A DNA stretch of 40,140 nucleotides from an uncultured Prevotellaceae bacterium (GCA_947303855.1 CAMYZO010000025.1:1-40140); one strand, 5' to 3'. Shown: positions 16,492 through 25,548, counted from the stretch's first letter. A program made the numbers and translations. Notes: generated by a model from the sequence alone, not told the origin.

Positions 16492-17585
16492 TTCATTCCT
16501 ACAATCTTGGTCTTGGGCTGCTCCTTGTTGCGGCGGTTGACGACGGTGATGACGGCCTGGGCCAGGTTGAGGAAGGCCTGTCCCGTCATGGTATCCACAT
16601 TCAGGGCGGCGGGCTTTCCCTGGTCGCCACAGTCGCAGATGCCCTGCACCAGCGGAATCTGAGCCAGCAGAGGCACGTTCATCTCCTCGGCCAGCTGCTT
16701 GCAGCCCTCACGTCCGAAGATGTAGTAACGGTTCTCAGGCAGTTCGGCGGGCGTGAACCATGCCATATTCTCGATGAGTCCCAGGATAGGCACGTTTACC
16801 TTGTCGTTGCGGTACATGTCGATGCCCTTGCGAGCGTCGGCCAGGGCCACCTGCTGCGGTGTCGACACGATGACGGCGCCGGTGATGGGCAGTGTCTGGA
16901 GCAGCGTCAGGTGGATGTCGCTGGTGCCCGGCGGCGTGTCGAGGATGAAGTAGTCGAGCTCGCCCCAGTCAGCATCGGCAATGAGCTGCTTCAGGGCACT
17001 GGTGGCCATGCCGCCGCGCCACAACGTGGCCGTGGTGGGCGACACGAAGAAGCCTATGCTGAGCAGCTTCACGCCATACTGCTCCATGGGACAGATGAGG
17101 TCGCGTCCGTCAACCTTGACGGCGTAGGGCTTGGCATCCTCAAGGTCGAACATCTTGGGGATAGACGGACCGAAGATGTCGCAGTCGAGCAGGCCCACAC
17201 GGTAGCCCAGACGGGCCAGCGAGATGGCCAGGTTGGCAGAGACGGTCGACTTGCCGACGCCTCCCTTGCCGGAGCTGACGGCGATGATGTTCTTGACGCC
17301 GGGCAGCAGCTGTTCCACCGCCGGGCGGGGCTTCGATTTGAACTCCGTCTCGATGGTTACCTCCACGTCCTTGCCGCAGTGGTATTTGATGGCTGCCTCG
17401 GCGGCTTTCACCGTTGACTTCAGAAACGGGTCGGTATCGCGCGGGAACTCCAGGACAACTTTCACTTTGTTGCCGTTGATAGCAGGCTGGTCGGCCACCA
17501 TGTTGCTCTCTACCAGGTTCTTCTTGGTGCCGGCATACGTCACGGTAGCCAGCGCGTCCATAATAAGTTTGGGATATAATGTCAT
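16488..17585 (-). CDS. mrp: Mrp/ApbC-type P-loop iron-sulfur carrier ATPase
   Basis: A 365-residue Mrp/NBP35 family protein: an N-terminal MIP18/DUF59-like domain (about 1-90), then a P-loop domain with the deviant Walker A GKGGVGKST (about 105-113), LLDCDIFGPS, and DYFILDTPPGTSD. Family members bind and hand over [4Fe-4S] clusters in the cytoplasm. The CxxC motif that holds the bridging cluster in ApbC/Nbp35 is not present: the corresponding place reads MAWFTPAELPENRYYIFG, with only one Cys shortly after. It lies 24 bases after the LRR gene and overlaps the GH2 gene by 4 bases. Confidence 0.92.
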   Translation of the reverse strand: MTLYPKLIMDALATVTYAGTKKNLVESNMVADQPAINGNKVKVVLEFPRDTDPFLKSTVKAAEAAIKYHCGKDVEVTIETEFKSKPRPAVEQLLPGVKNIIAVSSGKGGVGKSTVSANLAISLARLGYRVGLLDCDIFGPSIPKMFDLEDAKPYAVKVDGRDLICPMEQYGVKLLSIGFFVSPTTATLWRGGMATSALKQLIADADWGELDYFILDTPPGTSDIHLTLLQTLPITGAVIVSTPQQVALADARKGIDMYRNDKVNVPILGLIENMAWFTPAELPENRYYIFGREGCKQLAEEMNVPLLAQIPLVQGICDCGDQGKPAALNVDTMTGQAFLNLAQAVITVVNRRNKEQPKTKIVGMK

Positions 17586-17609
17586 GATGATACTATGCTG
17601 AATGACGGT

Positions 17610-19349
17610 TTAATGTTCTATGAGTTGGCTAATCTTCTGCCACTGCTTGTCCTGCTTGTACAGATGGGCCGTTCCCCTGGGGATAAGGAACTTGCAGGCC
17701 TGCATGACAACCCCCTTGAAGGTAGATTTCGACATCTTTGGCGGTACGGGGGCGTTCACCCTGACTTCGCGCAGCGAGACACACTTGGAGAAGGCACTGC
17801 CGCCCAGCGACTTCAGGGCAACAGGCAGCTCGACCGTGGCCAGCAGGCTGCACTCGCTGAAGGCGTCGCTGTCAATCTCGCGGGTGGCGGCAGGCACTAC
17901 CAGACTGGCCAGCTGTACGCAGCGGCGGAAGGCTGCTGTACCTATCTGCAGCAGGGTGACGGGCAGGTCGATATGTGTCAGTGCCGAGCAGTCCTCAAAG
18001 GCGTTAGAGCCAATCTTCTTGACCGACACGGGAAAGGAGATGGAGCGCAGGCTGTGGCACTTGCGGAAAGCGTCGCTCTCAATCACGCTGACGAAACCGT
18101 TGATCTGTACGCTGTCGAGACTGGTGCAGTTCTCGAAGATGCCCGAACCCATCGTCTTCACCATGTTGGGGATGGTGATATGCCTCAGACTGGCGCAGTT
18201 CTCGAAGACGCTGTTCTCCAGCCTCGTCAGCGACGCGGGCAGATTCACCTCAGGCAGGCTCTTGCAGTCTTTGAAGGCGCGATGGGCAATCTCCTTCAGG
18301 GAGCCGGGCAGGGTGACACTCTCCAGACTGCCGCACTCGCTGAATGACTCTATGCCGAGTTCTGCCAGCGTGCCCTGCAGGCTGATGGAAGTCAGGGCCA
18401 GGCATCTGGCGAAGGCACCGTTGCCCATCTTGGTGATACCCTCCAGTTCGAGCTGCTCCAGGCTGGAGCACTCCTCGAAGGCGTTCGAGCCAATCTTTCC
18501 TACCTTGCTGATGCCGATACGTTTCAGGTTACGGCACTTTTCAAAAGCCGAGTTCCCTATCTCGTCCAGCTCATCGGGCAGTGTGATTTCTTCCAGCATC
18601 TTGCAGCCGCGGAAGGCATTGCTGCCCACTGCCTTGATGCTCTCCGGCAGTGAGATTTCTGACAGCGACTCACAGTTCATGAAGGTGGCAGTGGCAATGC
18701 TGCCGATGTTGCCCGCGACGGTCACCTTCTGCAATGAGAAACAGCCGTTAAAGGCGTTGGCTCCTAACGTCGTCAGCGAGTCGGGCAGTTCAATGGCAGT
18801 CAGGGCGGTGCATTCCTCGAAGGCATCGTGCTCAATGGTCCTGAGCGATGACGGCAGCGTGAGGGCAGCCAGACTCTTGCAGTCGCTGAAGGCATTGTAG
18901 CCGATGGTGGTCACCGTCTCGGGCATCTCTACCTGGGCCAGTTCCTCGCAGTTGTCGAAGCAGTTGTGGCCGATGGTCAGCGTTCCCTTGGGGAGTATGG
19001 CTCTGACCAGACTCTTGGCACCGCTGAAAAGACCTGCCGGCAGCACGTTGGCCTCCGTCTTCTGGCCCTCCTTGCCCTCGGTGATGACGGCTTCGCTCAG
19101 GTCGATGCTGGTCACCAGCCGTTCGTCGGCAATCTTCTTGTTGGTCTTTGTGCGTGTGACAATCTGCGAGAGCAGTTTGAGGTCAGCACCGTTCAATGGG
19201 CCTGTCACTTTCAGTTCGGCAATCTTGAAGCGGATGCTGTCGGGCAGTTGTTCTGCCAGGGTGCCGGCCTTGTCGACACTGACGTTCAGCGACTGTGCCA
19301 AAGCCATCAGGGGCATCAGGGTGGCGATAAGTGTAAGTAGTTTTTTCAT
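17610..19349 (-). CDS. Secreted BspA-type leucine-rich-repeat protein
   Basis: A 579-residue protein with a signal peptide (residues 1-18, cleavage near ALAQS), a short N-terminal region and about 18 tandem repeats of about 23 residues of the LRR_5/BspA type. Each repeat holds the motif AFxxCxxLxxLxLPxxLxxIG, with the Cys kept in all of them. It ends with the usual cap (FLIPRGTAHLYKQDKQWQKI). BspA-like proteins of oral and gut Bacteroidetes bind host or bacterial surface proteins; no lipobox and no type IX sorting domain is seen, so surface display is uncertain. It sits 15 bases after trmB and 24 before mrp, an odd partner for two cytoplasmic housekeeping genes. Confidence 0.9.
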   Translation of the reverse strand: MKKLLTLIATLMPLMALAQSLNVSVDKAGTLAEQLPDSIRFKIAELKVTGPLNGADLKLLSQIVTRTKTNKKIADERLVTSIDLSEAVITEGKEGQKTEANVLPAGLFSGAKSLVRAILPKGTLTIGHNCFDNCEELAQVEMPETVTTIGYNAFSDCKSLAALTLPSSLRTIEHDAFEECTALTAIELPDSLTTLGANAFNGCFSLQKVTVAGNIGSIATATFMNCESLSEISLPESIKAVGSNAFRGCKMLEEITLPDELDEIGNSAFEKCRNLKRIGISKVGKIGSNAFEECSSLEQLELEGITKMGNGAFARCLALTSISLQGTLAELGIESFSECGSLESVTLPGSLKEIAHRAFKDCKSLPEVNLPASLTRLENSVFENCASLRHITIPNMVKTMGSGIFENCTSLDSVQINGFVSVIESDAFRKCHSLRSISFPVSVKKIGSNAFEDCSALTHIDLPVTLLQIGTAAFRRCVQLASLVVPAATREIDSDAFSECSLLATVELPVALKSLGGSAFSKCVSLREVRVNAPVPPKMSKSTFKGVVMQACKFLIPRGTAHLYKQDKQWQKISQLIEH

Positions 19350-19364
19350 ATCTATAGCTGTGTT

Positions 19365-20138
19365 TTATTTTGCTTTTTCAAGTGAACTGCGCTTGGTGCG
19401 GTGATAGGAGCGGTAGTCGTCCAGTTCTATTTCCACCTCAGGCTCCGTCAGACTCACGTTGTGGGGCAGCTGCCACTTCATGTACTTGATGTTCAGCCCG
19501 CGTGCCATCCACATCTGTTCGTAGTAGGTCTGTACCGACAGCGTTGCCGGCTCCACCATGCTTGGCGACTGCTCGTCATGGTACAGGTCGTCGGTACGGA
19601 ACAGCAGGGGCAGGGCGTTATGCTCTACCATCAGCGTGGTGTAGGTGAACAGGAAGTTGGAGTCGGTCTTCAGGTGAACGGTGCCGCCGTCGGTCAGGAA
19701 GTGGCGGTAGCGCTCCAGGAAGTAGGTCGACGTCAGTCGCTTGCGCGGGTTCTTCATCTGCGGGTCGCTGAACGTCAGCCATATCTCCTGCACCTCGTCG
19801 GGTGCGAAGAAGCGGTCGATAATCTCAATGTTCGTGCGCAGGAAAGCCACGTTCCTCAGTCCCTCGTTCTGGGCTTGTGTGGCTCCCGTCCACATGCGTG
19901 CGCCCTTGATGTCGACGCCGATGAAGTTCTTGTCGGGGTAGTTGCGTGCCAACTCCACGGCATACTCGCCCTTGCCGCAGCCCAGCTCCAGCACTATCGG
20001 ATTATCGTTCTTGAAGTATTGCTCGCGCCAGCGGCCCTGCATGGTGAACGGTTTCTCTTCCCATGTGGAATACGGATACTGGAACACGTTCTCATAGCGC
20101 TCCATATCGGCAAACTTTTCTAATTTCCCTTTTCCCAT
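19365..20138 (-). CDS. trmB: tRNA (guanine-N7-)-methyltransferase
   Basis: A 257-residue class I SAM methyltransferase. SAM-binding motif [15 protein letters not shown] (about 51-65), [10 protein letters not shown], and the family-specific [23 protein letters not shown] segment are those of Bacteroidales TrmB, which makes m7G46 in the variable loop of tRNAs. Length and the N-terminus ([12 protein letters not shown]) fit the family without changing the start. It lies 12 bases after folA and 15 before the LRR gene, within one apparent transcript. The C-terminal about 45 residues beyond LNIKYMKW are charged and less conserved. Confidence 0.93.
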   Translation of the reverse strand: MGKGKLEKFADMERYENVFQYPYSTWEEKPFTMQGRWREQYFKNDNPIVLELGCGKGEYAVELARNYPDKNFIGVDIKGARMWTGATQAQNEGLRNVAFLRTNIEIIDRFFAPDEVQEIWLTFSDPQMKNPRKRLTSTYFLERYRHFLTDGGTVHLKTDSNFLFTYTTLMVEHNALPLLFRTDDLYHDEQSPSMVEPATLSVQTYYEQMWMARGLNIKYMKWQLPHNVSLTEPEVEIELDDYRSYHRTKRSSLEKAK

Positions 20139-20150
20139 AACAACTTGTTT

Positions 20151-20648
20151 TTATTGTTCCTGCGGCCTGTTGCGCTCGTAGTCAACGAAGGCGTAGTTGA
20201 ATTGGTGACGCTCGTCGGCCTCGTGCTCCTCGCGGCTCACCTCCTGCCACCCGCTGCTGTAGTCGGGGAAGAAGGTGTCGGCCTCTGCAGGCGTGTCGTC
20301 AACCTCTGTCAGGCAGAGCCGGTCGGCCTTGTCTATCAGACCTTCATACACACTGGCTCCACCGATGATAAAGATGTCCTCATCGGGCGAGCACGTCGGC
20401 AGGAACTCATCCCACGACGTGAAGCACTCGCAGCCGGGCAGCTGGCTCACCGACCGGCTGAGCACACAGTTGCGCCTGTTGGGCAGTGCGCCCTTTGGCA
20501 GACTCTCGAAGGTTCGGCGTCCCATCAGGATGGTGTGGCCTGTTGTGAGCTGCCGGAACCGTTTCATGTCGTTAGGCAGCCAGTATATCAGGCGATTCTG
20601 ATTGCCGATGGCGCGGTTGCGGGCCACGGCGGCTATCATGCTTATCAT
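20151..20648 (-). CDS. folA: Dihydrofolate reductase
   Basis: A 165-residue DHFR reducing dihydrofolate to tetrahydrofolate with NADPH. Motifs: MIAAVARNRAIG at the N-terminus, LPNDMKRFRQLTTGHTILMGRRTFESLP (folate and NADPH sites), and IFIIGGASVYEGLI. The frame is open 15 codons further upstream, but the promoter -7 box (20691-20698) overlaps that longer start at 20693, so the ATG at 20648 is chosen. First gene of the folA-trmB-LRR-mrp-GH2 run. The usual partner thyA is not visible here. Confidence 0.93.
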   Translation of the reverse strand: MISMIAAVARNRAIGNQNRLIYWLPNDMKRFRQLTTGHTILMGRRTFESLPKGALPNRRNCVLSRSVSQLPGCECFTSWDEFLPTCSPDEDIFIIGGASVYEGLIDKADRLCLTEVDDTPAEADTFFPDYSSGWQEVSREEHEADERHQFNYAFVDYERNRPQEQ

Positions 20649-20690
20649 TATTTTCGGGGCTATAACTCTTTGCTTTTTCGTTTGTGTCGG

Positions 20691-20722
20691 CAAAAATACG
20701 AAATTTTCACCTATTTACCAAA
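20691..20722 (-). promoter_or_regulatory. Promoter of folA operon
   Basis: Minus-strand TATTTTTG (20691-20698) and TTTG (20719-20722) with a 20-base gap, a consensus Bacteroidetes promoter. It appears to be the only good promoter for the following five genes and settles the folA start at 20648. Confidence 0.75.
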
Positions 20723-20742
20723 TAATTCGTTTGGAAAAGTGA

Positions 20743-20780
20743 GACCGGCCGGAAGCACGTTTCCCTGCTTCCGGCCGGTC
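20743..20780 (-). terminator. Hairpin terminator after DUF975 gene
   Basis: A perfect 15-bp stem (20743-20757 with 20766-20780; GACCGGCCGGAAGCA) and an 8-base loop, 20 bases past the DUF975 stop. On the minus strand it is followed by TCACTTTTCC, a weak T-rich tail. It separates the ilvE unit from the folA promoter. Confidence 0.75.
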
Positions 20781-20799
20781 CTGATGGCCATGCTGATGC

Positions 20800-21417
20800 C
20801 TAAAAGGCTTGTTCAGCTTTCAGGTCCTCGTAGTAGTGGGCGAGGGTAGTGTACATGTAGGGGCCAAGAAGCAGGAAGCCAAAGCCGAGGGTCATGCAGG
20901 CCAGAATAATCCAGCCAATGAAACTCAGGAAGAGCCAGAAGAGCTCCATCTTATGGCCATCCATCATGCTGACACTCTGTTTCATGGCATCGGCAGCGCT
21001 GATGTCGGGGTTGTCTTTCAGGATGAAGGATGTCTGCGACAGCATCAGGGCGACGATGATGCCCGGCACGATGAGGAGCATAAAGCCCACCACGATGCAC
21101 AGCTGGACAAGGAAGGCAGCCAGGAAGATGCGGATGAAGTCCCTGTAGCCGTCGAACAGGCGCTCGAAGTTGATGTCGAGGTTACGGACGAGGTTCAGGA
21201 AGTAGACCGTGAAACCCCAGCCCAGAGGCAGGCAGAGCAGCGTCCAGAGTCCCTGTGTGCTGAACGACAGCGTGGTATTATTGCCCATAGGGGCGGTTAC
21301 CGTGTAGCTGAGGCCTCCTGAGATGATGAAATAGATGAGCGTGGCAATGGCTGTCTTTCCCCATTTCCCCTCCAACGAGGCCAGCGCCCGGTTTTTGTAG
21401 GTTTGGTTATTTCCCAT
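20800..21417 (-). CDS. DUF975 family membrane protein
   Basis: A 205-residue protein with four to five membrane segments (about 25-42, 58-75, 95-125 and 150-185). The N-terminus NRALASLEGKWGKTAIATLIYFII and the internal SFILKDNPDISAADAMKQSVSMMDGHKMELFWLFLSFIGW are typical of the DUF975 family of bacterial integral membrane proteins, whose function is unknown. It lies 12 bases after ilvE and ends at a strong hairpin, so it shares the ilvE transcript. Confidence 0.85.
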   Translation of the reverse strand: MGNNQTYKNRALASLEGKWGKTAIATLIYFIISGGLSYTVTAPMGNNTTLSFSTQGLWTLLCLPLGWGFTVYFLNLVRNLDINFERLFDGYRDFIRIFLAAFLVQLCIVVGFMLLIVPGIIVALMLSQTSFILKDNPDISAADAMKQSVSMMDGHKMELFWLFLSFIGWIILACMTLGFGFLLLGPYMYTTLAHYYEDLKAEQAF

Positions 21418-21429
21418 GACCGTTGTGCT

Positions 21430-22446
21430 TTACTCTATGACGACGGTAGTCCAACCGTGCTTGTCCTCAATCTCGCCGTACTGGATGCCGCGCAGGGTGT
21501 CGAACAGCTTCTTCGACATGGGGCCGGGCTTCTCGCCGAAGGAGTAGCGCTTGCCGGTGTCGAGGTCGTCAATATAAGAAATAGGTGAAATGACGGCAGC
21601 CGTTCCGCAGGCACCAGCCTCCTCGAAGGTCTCCAGCTCCTCCTCAGGGATGGGGCGGCGCTCCACCTTCATGCCCAGGTCTTCAGCCACCTGCATGAGC
21701 GACTTGTTGGTGATAGAGGGCAGGATAGAGGTAGACTTCGGTGTGACGTAGGTGTTGTCCTTGATGCCGAAGAAGTTGGCGGCACCGCACTCGTCCATGT
21801 ATTTCTTCTCCTTGGCATCCAGATAGAACTCGCAGGCGTAGCCCTTCTCGTGGGCCAGGTTGTTGGCAAAGAGCGAAGCAGCGTAGTTGCCGCCCACCTT
21901 GTATTTGCCGGTGCCTAAAGGAGCCGAACGGTCGTAGTCGCGGATGATGACGTAGGGATTGGCAGCGAAGCCGCCCTTGAAGTAAGGACCTACGGGGGTG
22001 ACGAAAATCAGGAAGCAGTACTCCTTGGCGGGATGCACGCCTACCTGTGCGCTGGTGCCGATGAGCAGCGGACGGATATAGAGCGTGGCACCGCTCTCGT
22101 AGGTGGGAATCCACTCCTGGTTGAGGCGCACCACCTTCTTCACCATCTCCGTGAACAGCTCGGTGGGTACCTCGGGCATCATGATGCCGCGGCAGGTGGA
22201 CTGCAGGCGGGCGGCATTCTCGTCGACGCGGAACACGCGTACCTTACCGTCTTTGCAGCGGTAGGCCTTCAGACCCTCGAAGGCCTCCTGGCCGTAGTGC
22301 AGGCAGGTAGCTGCCATGTGCAGGTTGATATACTCATCTGACGAGACCTCGATCTCGCCCCACTTGCCGTCGCGATAGTAGCAACGAACGTTGTAGTCGG
22401 TCTTCATGTAACCGAACGACAGGTTTGCCCAGTCTAAGTTCTTCAT
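21430..22446 (-). CDS. ilvE: Branched-chain amino acid aminotransferase
   Basis: A 338-residue class IV PLP enzyme catalysing the last step of valine, leucine and isoleucine synthesis (and their first breakdown step) with glutamate/2-oxoglutarate. The PLP lysine is Lys183 in GTGKYKVGGNYAAS; further family blocks are LHYGQEAFEGLKAYR (about 49-63), FRVDENAARLQ, YIRPLLIGT and EEAGACGTAAVISPI (about 285-300). The open frame extends 25 codons upstream into the promoter; the start MKNLDWANLSFGYMKTDYN is that of the family. First gene of a two-gene transcript with the DUF975 gene. Confidence 0.94.
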   Translation of the reverse strand: MKNLDWANLSFGYMKTDYNVRCYYRDGKWGEIEVSSDEYINLHMAATCLHYGQEAFEGLKAYRCKDGKVRVFRVDENAARLQSTCRGIMMPEVPTELFTEMVKKVVRLNQEWIPTYESGATLYIRPLLIGTSAQVGVHPAKEYCFLIFVTPVGPYFKGGFAANPYVIIRDYDRSAPLGTGKYKVGGNYAASLFANNLAHEKGYACEFYLDAKEKKYMDECGAANFFGIKDNTYVTPKSTSILPSITNKSLMQVAEDLGMKVERRPIPEEELETFEEAGACGTAAVISPISYIDDLDTGKRYSFGEKPGPMSKKLFDTLRGIQYGEIEDKHGWTTVVIE

Positions 22447-22490
22447 TTTCTGTAATATTAATGGTTTCCGATTTGTCATGATTTGAGGCG

Positions 22491-22522
22491 CAAAAGTACG
22501 CATATTTGCGGAAAGAGCCAAA
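22491..22522 (-). promoter_or_regulatory. Promoter of ilvE
   Basis: Minus-strand TACTTTTG (22491-22498) and TTTG (22519-22522), 20-base gap. It leaves a leader of about 40 bases before the ilvE ATG and lies directly after the xseB stop. Confidence 0.75.
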
Positions 22523-22537
22523 TTTTTTGCTGAAAAG

Positions 22538-22729
22538 TTATGCCTCAGCCAGAATTTTCTTGATTTCCTCGTCGGTCTTCGTCAGTTTGTCACGGCACAG
22601 CTTGATGAGCTGCTGGGCGCGTTTCAGCTGTTCCGACATCTGGTCGATGTCCAACTCGTCGGCCTCCATGCGGCGGACAATGGTCTGCAGTTCCTGATAG
22701 GCCTGCTCGTATTTCATTTCTTGTTTCAT
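22538..22729 (-). CDS. xseB: Exodeoxyribonuclease VII small subunit
   Basis: A 63-residue, all-helical acidic protein; YEQAYQELQTIVRRMEADELDIDQMSEQLKRAQQLIKLC is the XseB signature. Several XseB copies wrap around one XseA to form ExoVII, a single-strand-specific DNase. It overlaps the xseA stop by 4 bases. An internal ATG at codon 5 (MKYEQ) would also fit. Confidence 0.92.
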   Translation of the reverse strand: MKQEMKYEQAYQELQTIVRRMEADELDIDQMSEQLKRAQQLIKLCRDKLTKTDEEIKKILAEA

Positions 22730-24021
22730 ATAACGGTTGATTGGATGGTTCCTTTTTCCAGCCGGGTCTCAATCTGGTCGCCCTGGCTGAGTTGGCGGGG
22801 GTCGCGTACGGTCTTGCCGTCTTTCAGCGTGATGGAGTAGCCCCGGCTTAACAGAAGCGTGGGGTCGAGCATCTTCAGTTTTTCTGACGCCAGTTCCAGG
22901 CGGTGGCGCTCAGCGGTGAGGCGGCGGTCCATGAGTAGTGGCAGGTGCTGCTCGAAGCGTTCAAGGTGGCTCCGGCTGTTCATGATGCGCTGGGCCGACA
23001 AGGCCAGTAGACGGTTGAACAGCGTACTGAGGCGTGCCTCCTGCTGCACTTTGACAACAGAGAAGAGCCGGGGAACAGCCGAGGAAAGTGTTGTGAGCTG
23101 CAGGTTGAGGGCCGAGAGCTTTTGCTGGGCACTCTGGGTGATGCTGCGCTGCGCTGTGTTCAGTGAGTCGAGCAGTGCTTGTGCATGGTCAACCAGGAAG
23201 GCTGCTGCGGCAGTGGGCGTCTTCACCCGCTGGTGGCTCACCATGTCGAGAATGCTCTCGTCGCGGTCGTGGCCGATGCCGGTGATGATGGGCAGGGGGA
23301 AGTTGGCAACGCTCTCTGCCAGCAGCAGGGTGTCGAAGCCCGACATGTCGCTGGTGGCACCGCCACCGCGGATGATGACGACACAGTCGAAGTCGTCAAC
23401 CTCGGCGTTGATACGGTCCAGGGCGCCGACGATGCTCTGTTCCACACCCTCGCCCTGCATGATGGCAGGGAAAAGCCGCGTCTGGAAGTTAAACGGACTG
23501 TCGGCCAACTGGGCTGCAAAATCGCCGTAGCCGGCAGCCGTCTGACTGCTGATGACGGCAATGCGCAGGCAGAAACGTGGCAGCGGCAGTTCGCGTTGCA
23601 GGTCGAAGACGCCTTCTTCCTTCAGTTGGCGTATGATTTCCTGACGGCGGCGGGCCTGGTCGCCAAGGGTGTAGGCAGGGTCGATGTCGGTGACAATCCA
23701 TGAGAAGCCATAGGCCTCGTGAAACTGCGGATAAACCTTCAGCAGCACCTTCATGCCGCTCTGTAGCCGCTGGCCTGTGGTGCGTTCAAAGTACGGGCGA
23801 ACCATCATCCATTTCGAAGCCCAGCACTTAGCCGAGGCCTTGGCCACGGGCACTGCCTGGCGGTCGTCGCGCTGGATGAGTTCCATGTAGCAGTGGCCAC
23901 GGCTTTCGCGGCATTCCGACAGTTCGGCCTCTACCCAGTATTCCCCAGGCAGTCCGAGCTCTATGACCTGGCGCACCAGACCGTTGAGCTCAAGCAGGGT
24001 CATTCGTTGTTCATTTCTCAT
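22726..24021 (-). CDS. xseA: Exodeoxyribonuclease VII large subunit
   Basis: A 431-residue XseA: N-terminal OB fold (about 8-105, MTLLELNGLVRQVIELGLPGEYWVEAELSE), catalytic domain (about 130-345) with VVIIRGGGATSDMSGFD and GIGHDRDESILDMVSHQRVKTPTAAAAF, then a coiled coil and a C-terminal LLSRGYSITLKDGKTVRDP segment. With XseB it degrades single-stranded DNA into acid-soluble oligonucleotides. The start overlaps the protease gene by 11 bases and the stop overlaps xseB by 4, so all three genes are translated from one message. Confidence 0.93.
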   Translation of the reverse strand: MRNEQRMTLLELNGLVRQVIELGLPGEYWVEAELSECRESRGHCYMELIQRDDRQAVPVAKASAKCWASKWMMVRPYFERTTGQRLQSGMKVLLKVYPQFHEAYGFSWIVTDIDPAYTLGDQARRRQEIIRQLKEEGVFDLQRELPLPRFCLRIAVISSQTAAGYGDFAAQLADSPFNFQTRLFPAIMQGEGVEQSIVGALDRINAEVDDFDCVVIIRGGGATSDMSGFDTLLLAESVANFPLPIITGIGHDRDESILDMVSHQRVKTPTAAAAFLVDHAQALLDSLNTAQRSITQSAQQKLSALNLQLTTLSSAVPRLFSVVKVQQEARLSTLFNRLLALSAQRIMNSRSHLERFEQHLPLLMDRRLTAERHRLELASEKLKMLDPTLLLSRGYSITLKDGKTVRDPRQLSQGDQIETRLEKGTIQSTVI

Positions 24022-25474
24022 GGATATGTTCTTCTATCTCCATGCCTTGTGTCTCAAGCAGTCGTCCCGTCATATAGGCTTTCCAGAAGTTTGGCTTGCC
24101 GTAGCCGAAGATGTTGTTGGGAGTGGTCCAGTTGTTGGAGGTCATACGGATGAGGTTGATGATTTCAAGTGCTGTCCGATGGCGCAGGGCCTGCCACAGA
24201 CAGGCCGTCAGACCGCAGACGACGGGGGCGGAGAACGATGTGCCCATGTCGTGAACTACGGAGCCGCGACCGGAGATGAGGGCGGCAGGCGAGCCGATGG
24301 CTACAATATCGGGCTTCATGCGGCCGTCCTGTGAGGGGCCGACAGCCGAGAATGGTGCATTGGTGCCCTCGGGGGTGATGGCTCCCACGGTGAGCATGTC
24401 GTCGGCATCGGCGGGGATGCAGATTTTCTTCCAGGGACCCATGCCTGTGTTGCCGGCGGAACTGATGAGGATGATACCTTTGGCGGCCAGCATGGAGGCG
24501 GTACGCGAGATGAGCGTCGACCGGCCGTCCAGCTGTTGCAGGCTCAGTTTGGGGTATGGAGCATCAAACTCGTTGTAACCCAGACTGCTGTTGATGATGT
24601 CTGCACCGGCAGAGTCGGCCAGTTCGGCAGCCATAGCCCAGTAGTCTTGCTCTACGGGCTGCTCTGTGCGCTGGTCTTCACAGCGTAACAGCCAGTAGTG
24701 TGCTTCAGGGGCCGTGCCTATCAGCACCTCAGGGTTGTTGGCCGCCATAGCCGACAGCACCCTTGTGCCGTGGTCTGACTCGTAGAATATCTGGTCGTCG
24801 GCATTGTCGGGGTGGGGCAGCAGCGGGTCGTGCCACACCATATCGCGAAAGCCTTCGATGCGGACGTTGCTGAAGGCGGGGATATTGTTGGCATTCTGGA
24901 AACCGCCGTCCAGCACGGCGATAGTGATGCCGCGGCCACGCAGGCCGATGCCGTGCAGCCGCTGTCCGCCCAGGCTCTCTATCTGTTCCTTCCCGCTGCC
25001 GTAGCGTTCGCCGCGAACGGAGTCCCAGGGGCTGAAGTGCTCATGGTATTTCTCCTTGTATAACTTCTTCTCGACACTGTCGGGCGATACCCATACCAGT
25101 TCGGCCTTGTTGACGAAAGGCAGGCCGGTCAGCTTTTGAAGGGCGAGGGTGTCGGTGCTCAGGGCAACCACCGTGTTGTTCCAGCGGCTTTTGCCGACGA
25201 TGCTTATGCCTTTCTGGGCAGCAATCATCTTCAGATAGCGGGGTGAGACGGGCAGATCGGTGGAGTCTAAGGGCAACCCCTGCCGGCGGCGGCGCTCTAC
25301 GCTCTTGGCCGACAGCCAGCGGGTGGGGTGCGACAAGGAGTAGTTAGACTCGCCCTTGTCGGTCAGCGTCAGGCGGTACATGTATTTGCGCTCGCCGGGG
25401 TATCTGGTCAGCTTGCCGGCATGGATGGTGAGGGCAAACAGTAGAAGCAGGATGATGGCGAGAACGTGTTTCAT
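24011..25474 (-). CDS. Secreted subtilisin-like (S8) serine protease
   Basis: A 487-residue protein with a signal peptide (residues 1-19, MKHVLAIILLLLFALTIHAG). After a propeptide-like part (20-about 165) the S8 domain shows the full triad: Asp189 in AVLDGG, His235 in SDHGTRVLSAMAA, Ser413 in GTSFSAP, with oxyanion Asn342 in SAGN. No type IX C-terminal sorting domain is present, so it probably stays in the periplasm or is anchored otherwise. Operon head before xseA and xseB. The frame is open 18 codons upstream, but the promoter lies there, only 5 bases before the chosen ATG. Confidence 0.9.
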   Translation of the reverse strand: MKHVLAIILLLLFALTIHAGKLTRYPGERKYMYRLTLTDKGESNYSLSHPTRWLSAKSVERRRRQGLPLDSTDLPVSPRYLKMIAAQKGISIVGKSRWNNTVVALSTDTLALQKLTGLPFVNKAELVWVSPDSVEKKLYKEKYHEHFSPWDSVRGERYGSGKEQIESLGGQRLHGIGLRGRGITIAVLDGGFQNANNIPAFSNVRIEGFRDMVWHDPLLPHPDNADDQIFYESDHGTRVLSAMAANNPEVLIGTAPEAHYWLLRCEDQRTEQPVEQDYWAMAAELADSAGADIINSSLGYNEFDAPYPKLSLQQLDGRSTLISRTASMLAAKGIILISSAGNTGMGPWKKICIPADADDMLTVGAITPEGTNAPFSAVGPSQDGRMKPDIVAIGSPAALISGRGSVVHDMGTSFSAPVVCGLTACLWQALRHRTALEIINLIRMTSNNWTTPNNIFGYGKPNFWKAYMTGRLLETQGMEIEEHIHEK

Positions 25475-25479
25475 GGCTG

Positions 25480-25510
25480 CAAAAGTACAAAGAAATACTG
25501 AATCCCGCAA
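25480..25510 (-). promoter_or_regulatory. Promoter of the protease-xseAB operon
   Basis: Minus-strand TACTTTTG (25480-25487) and TTG (25508-25510) with a 20-base gap. The -7 box ends 5 bases before the ATG at 25474, so transcription would begin at or next to the start codon (leaderless or nearly so). Confidence 0.7.
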
Positions 25511-25548
25511 CAATCGTATGATAAACAAATCTTAAAACAATATGCAAA

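Noticed and set aside
20649..20693. Upstream start of folA
   Set aside because: It would begin inside the promoter -7 box, upstream of the expected transcription start; the family start lies 15 codons later.
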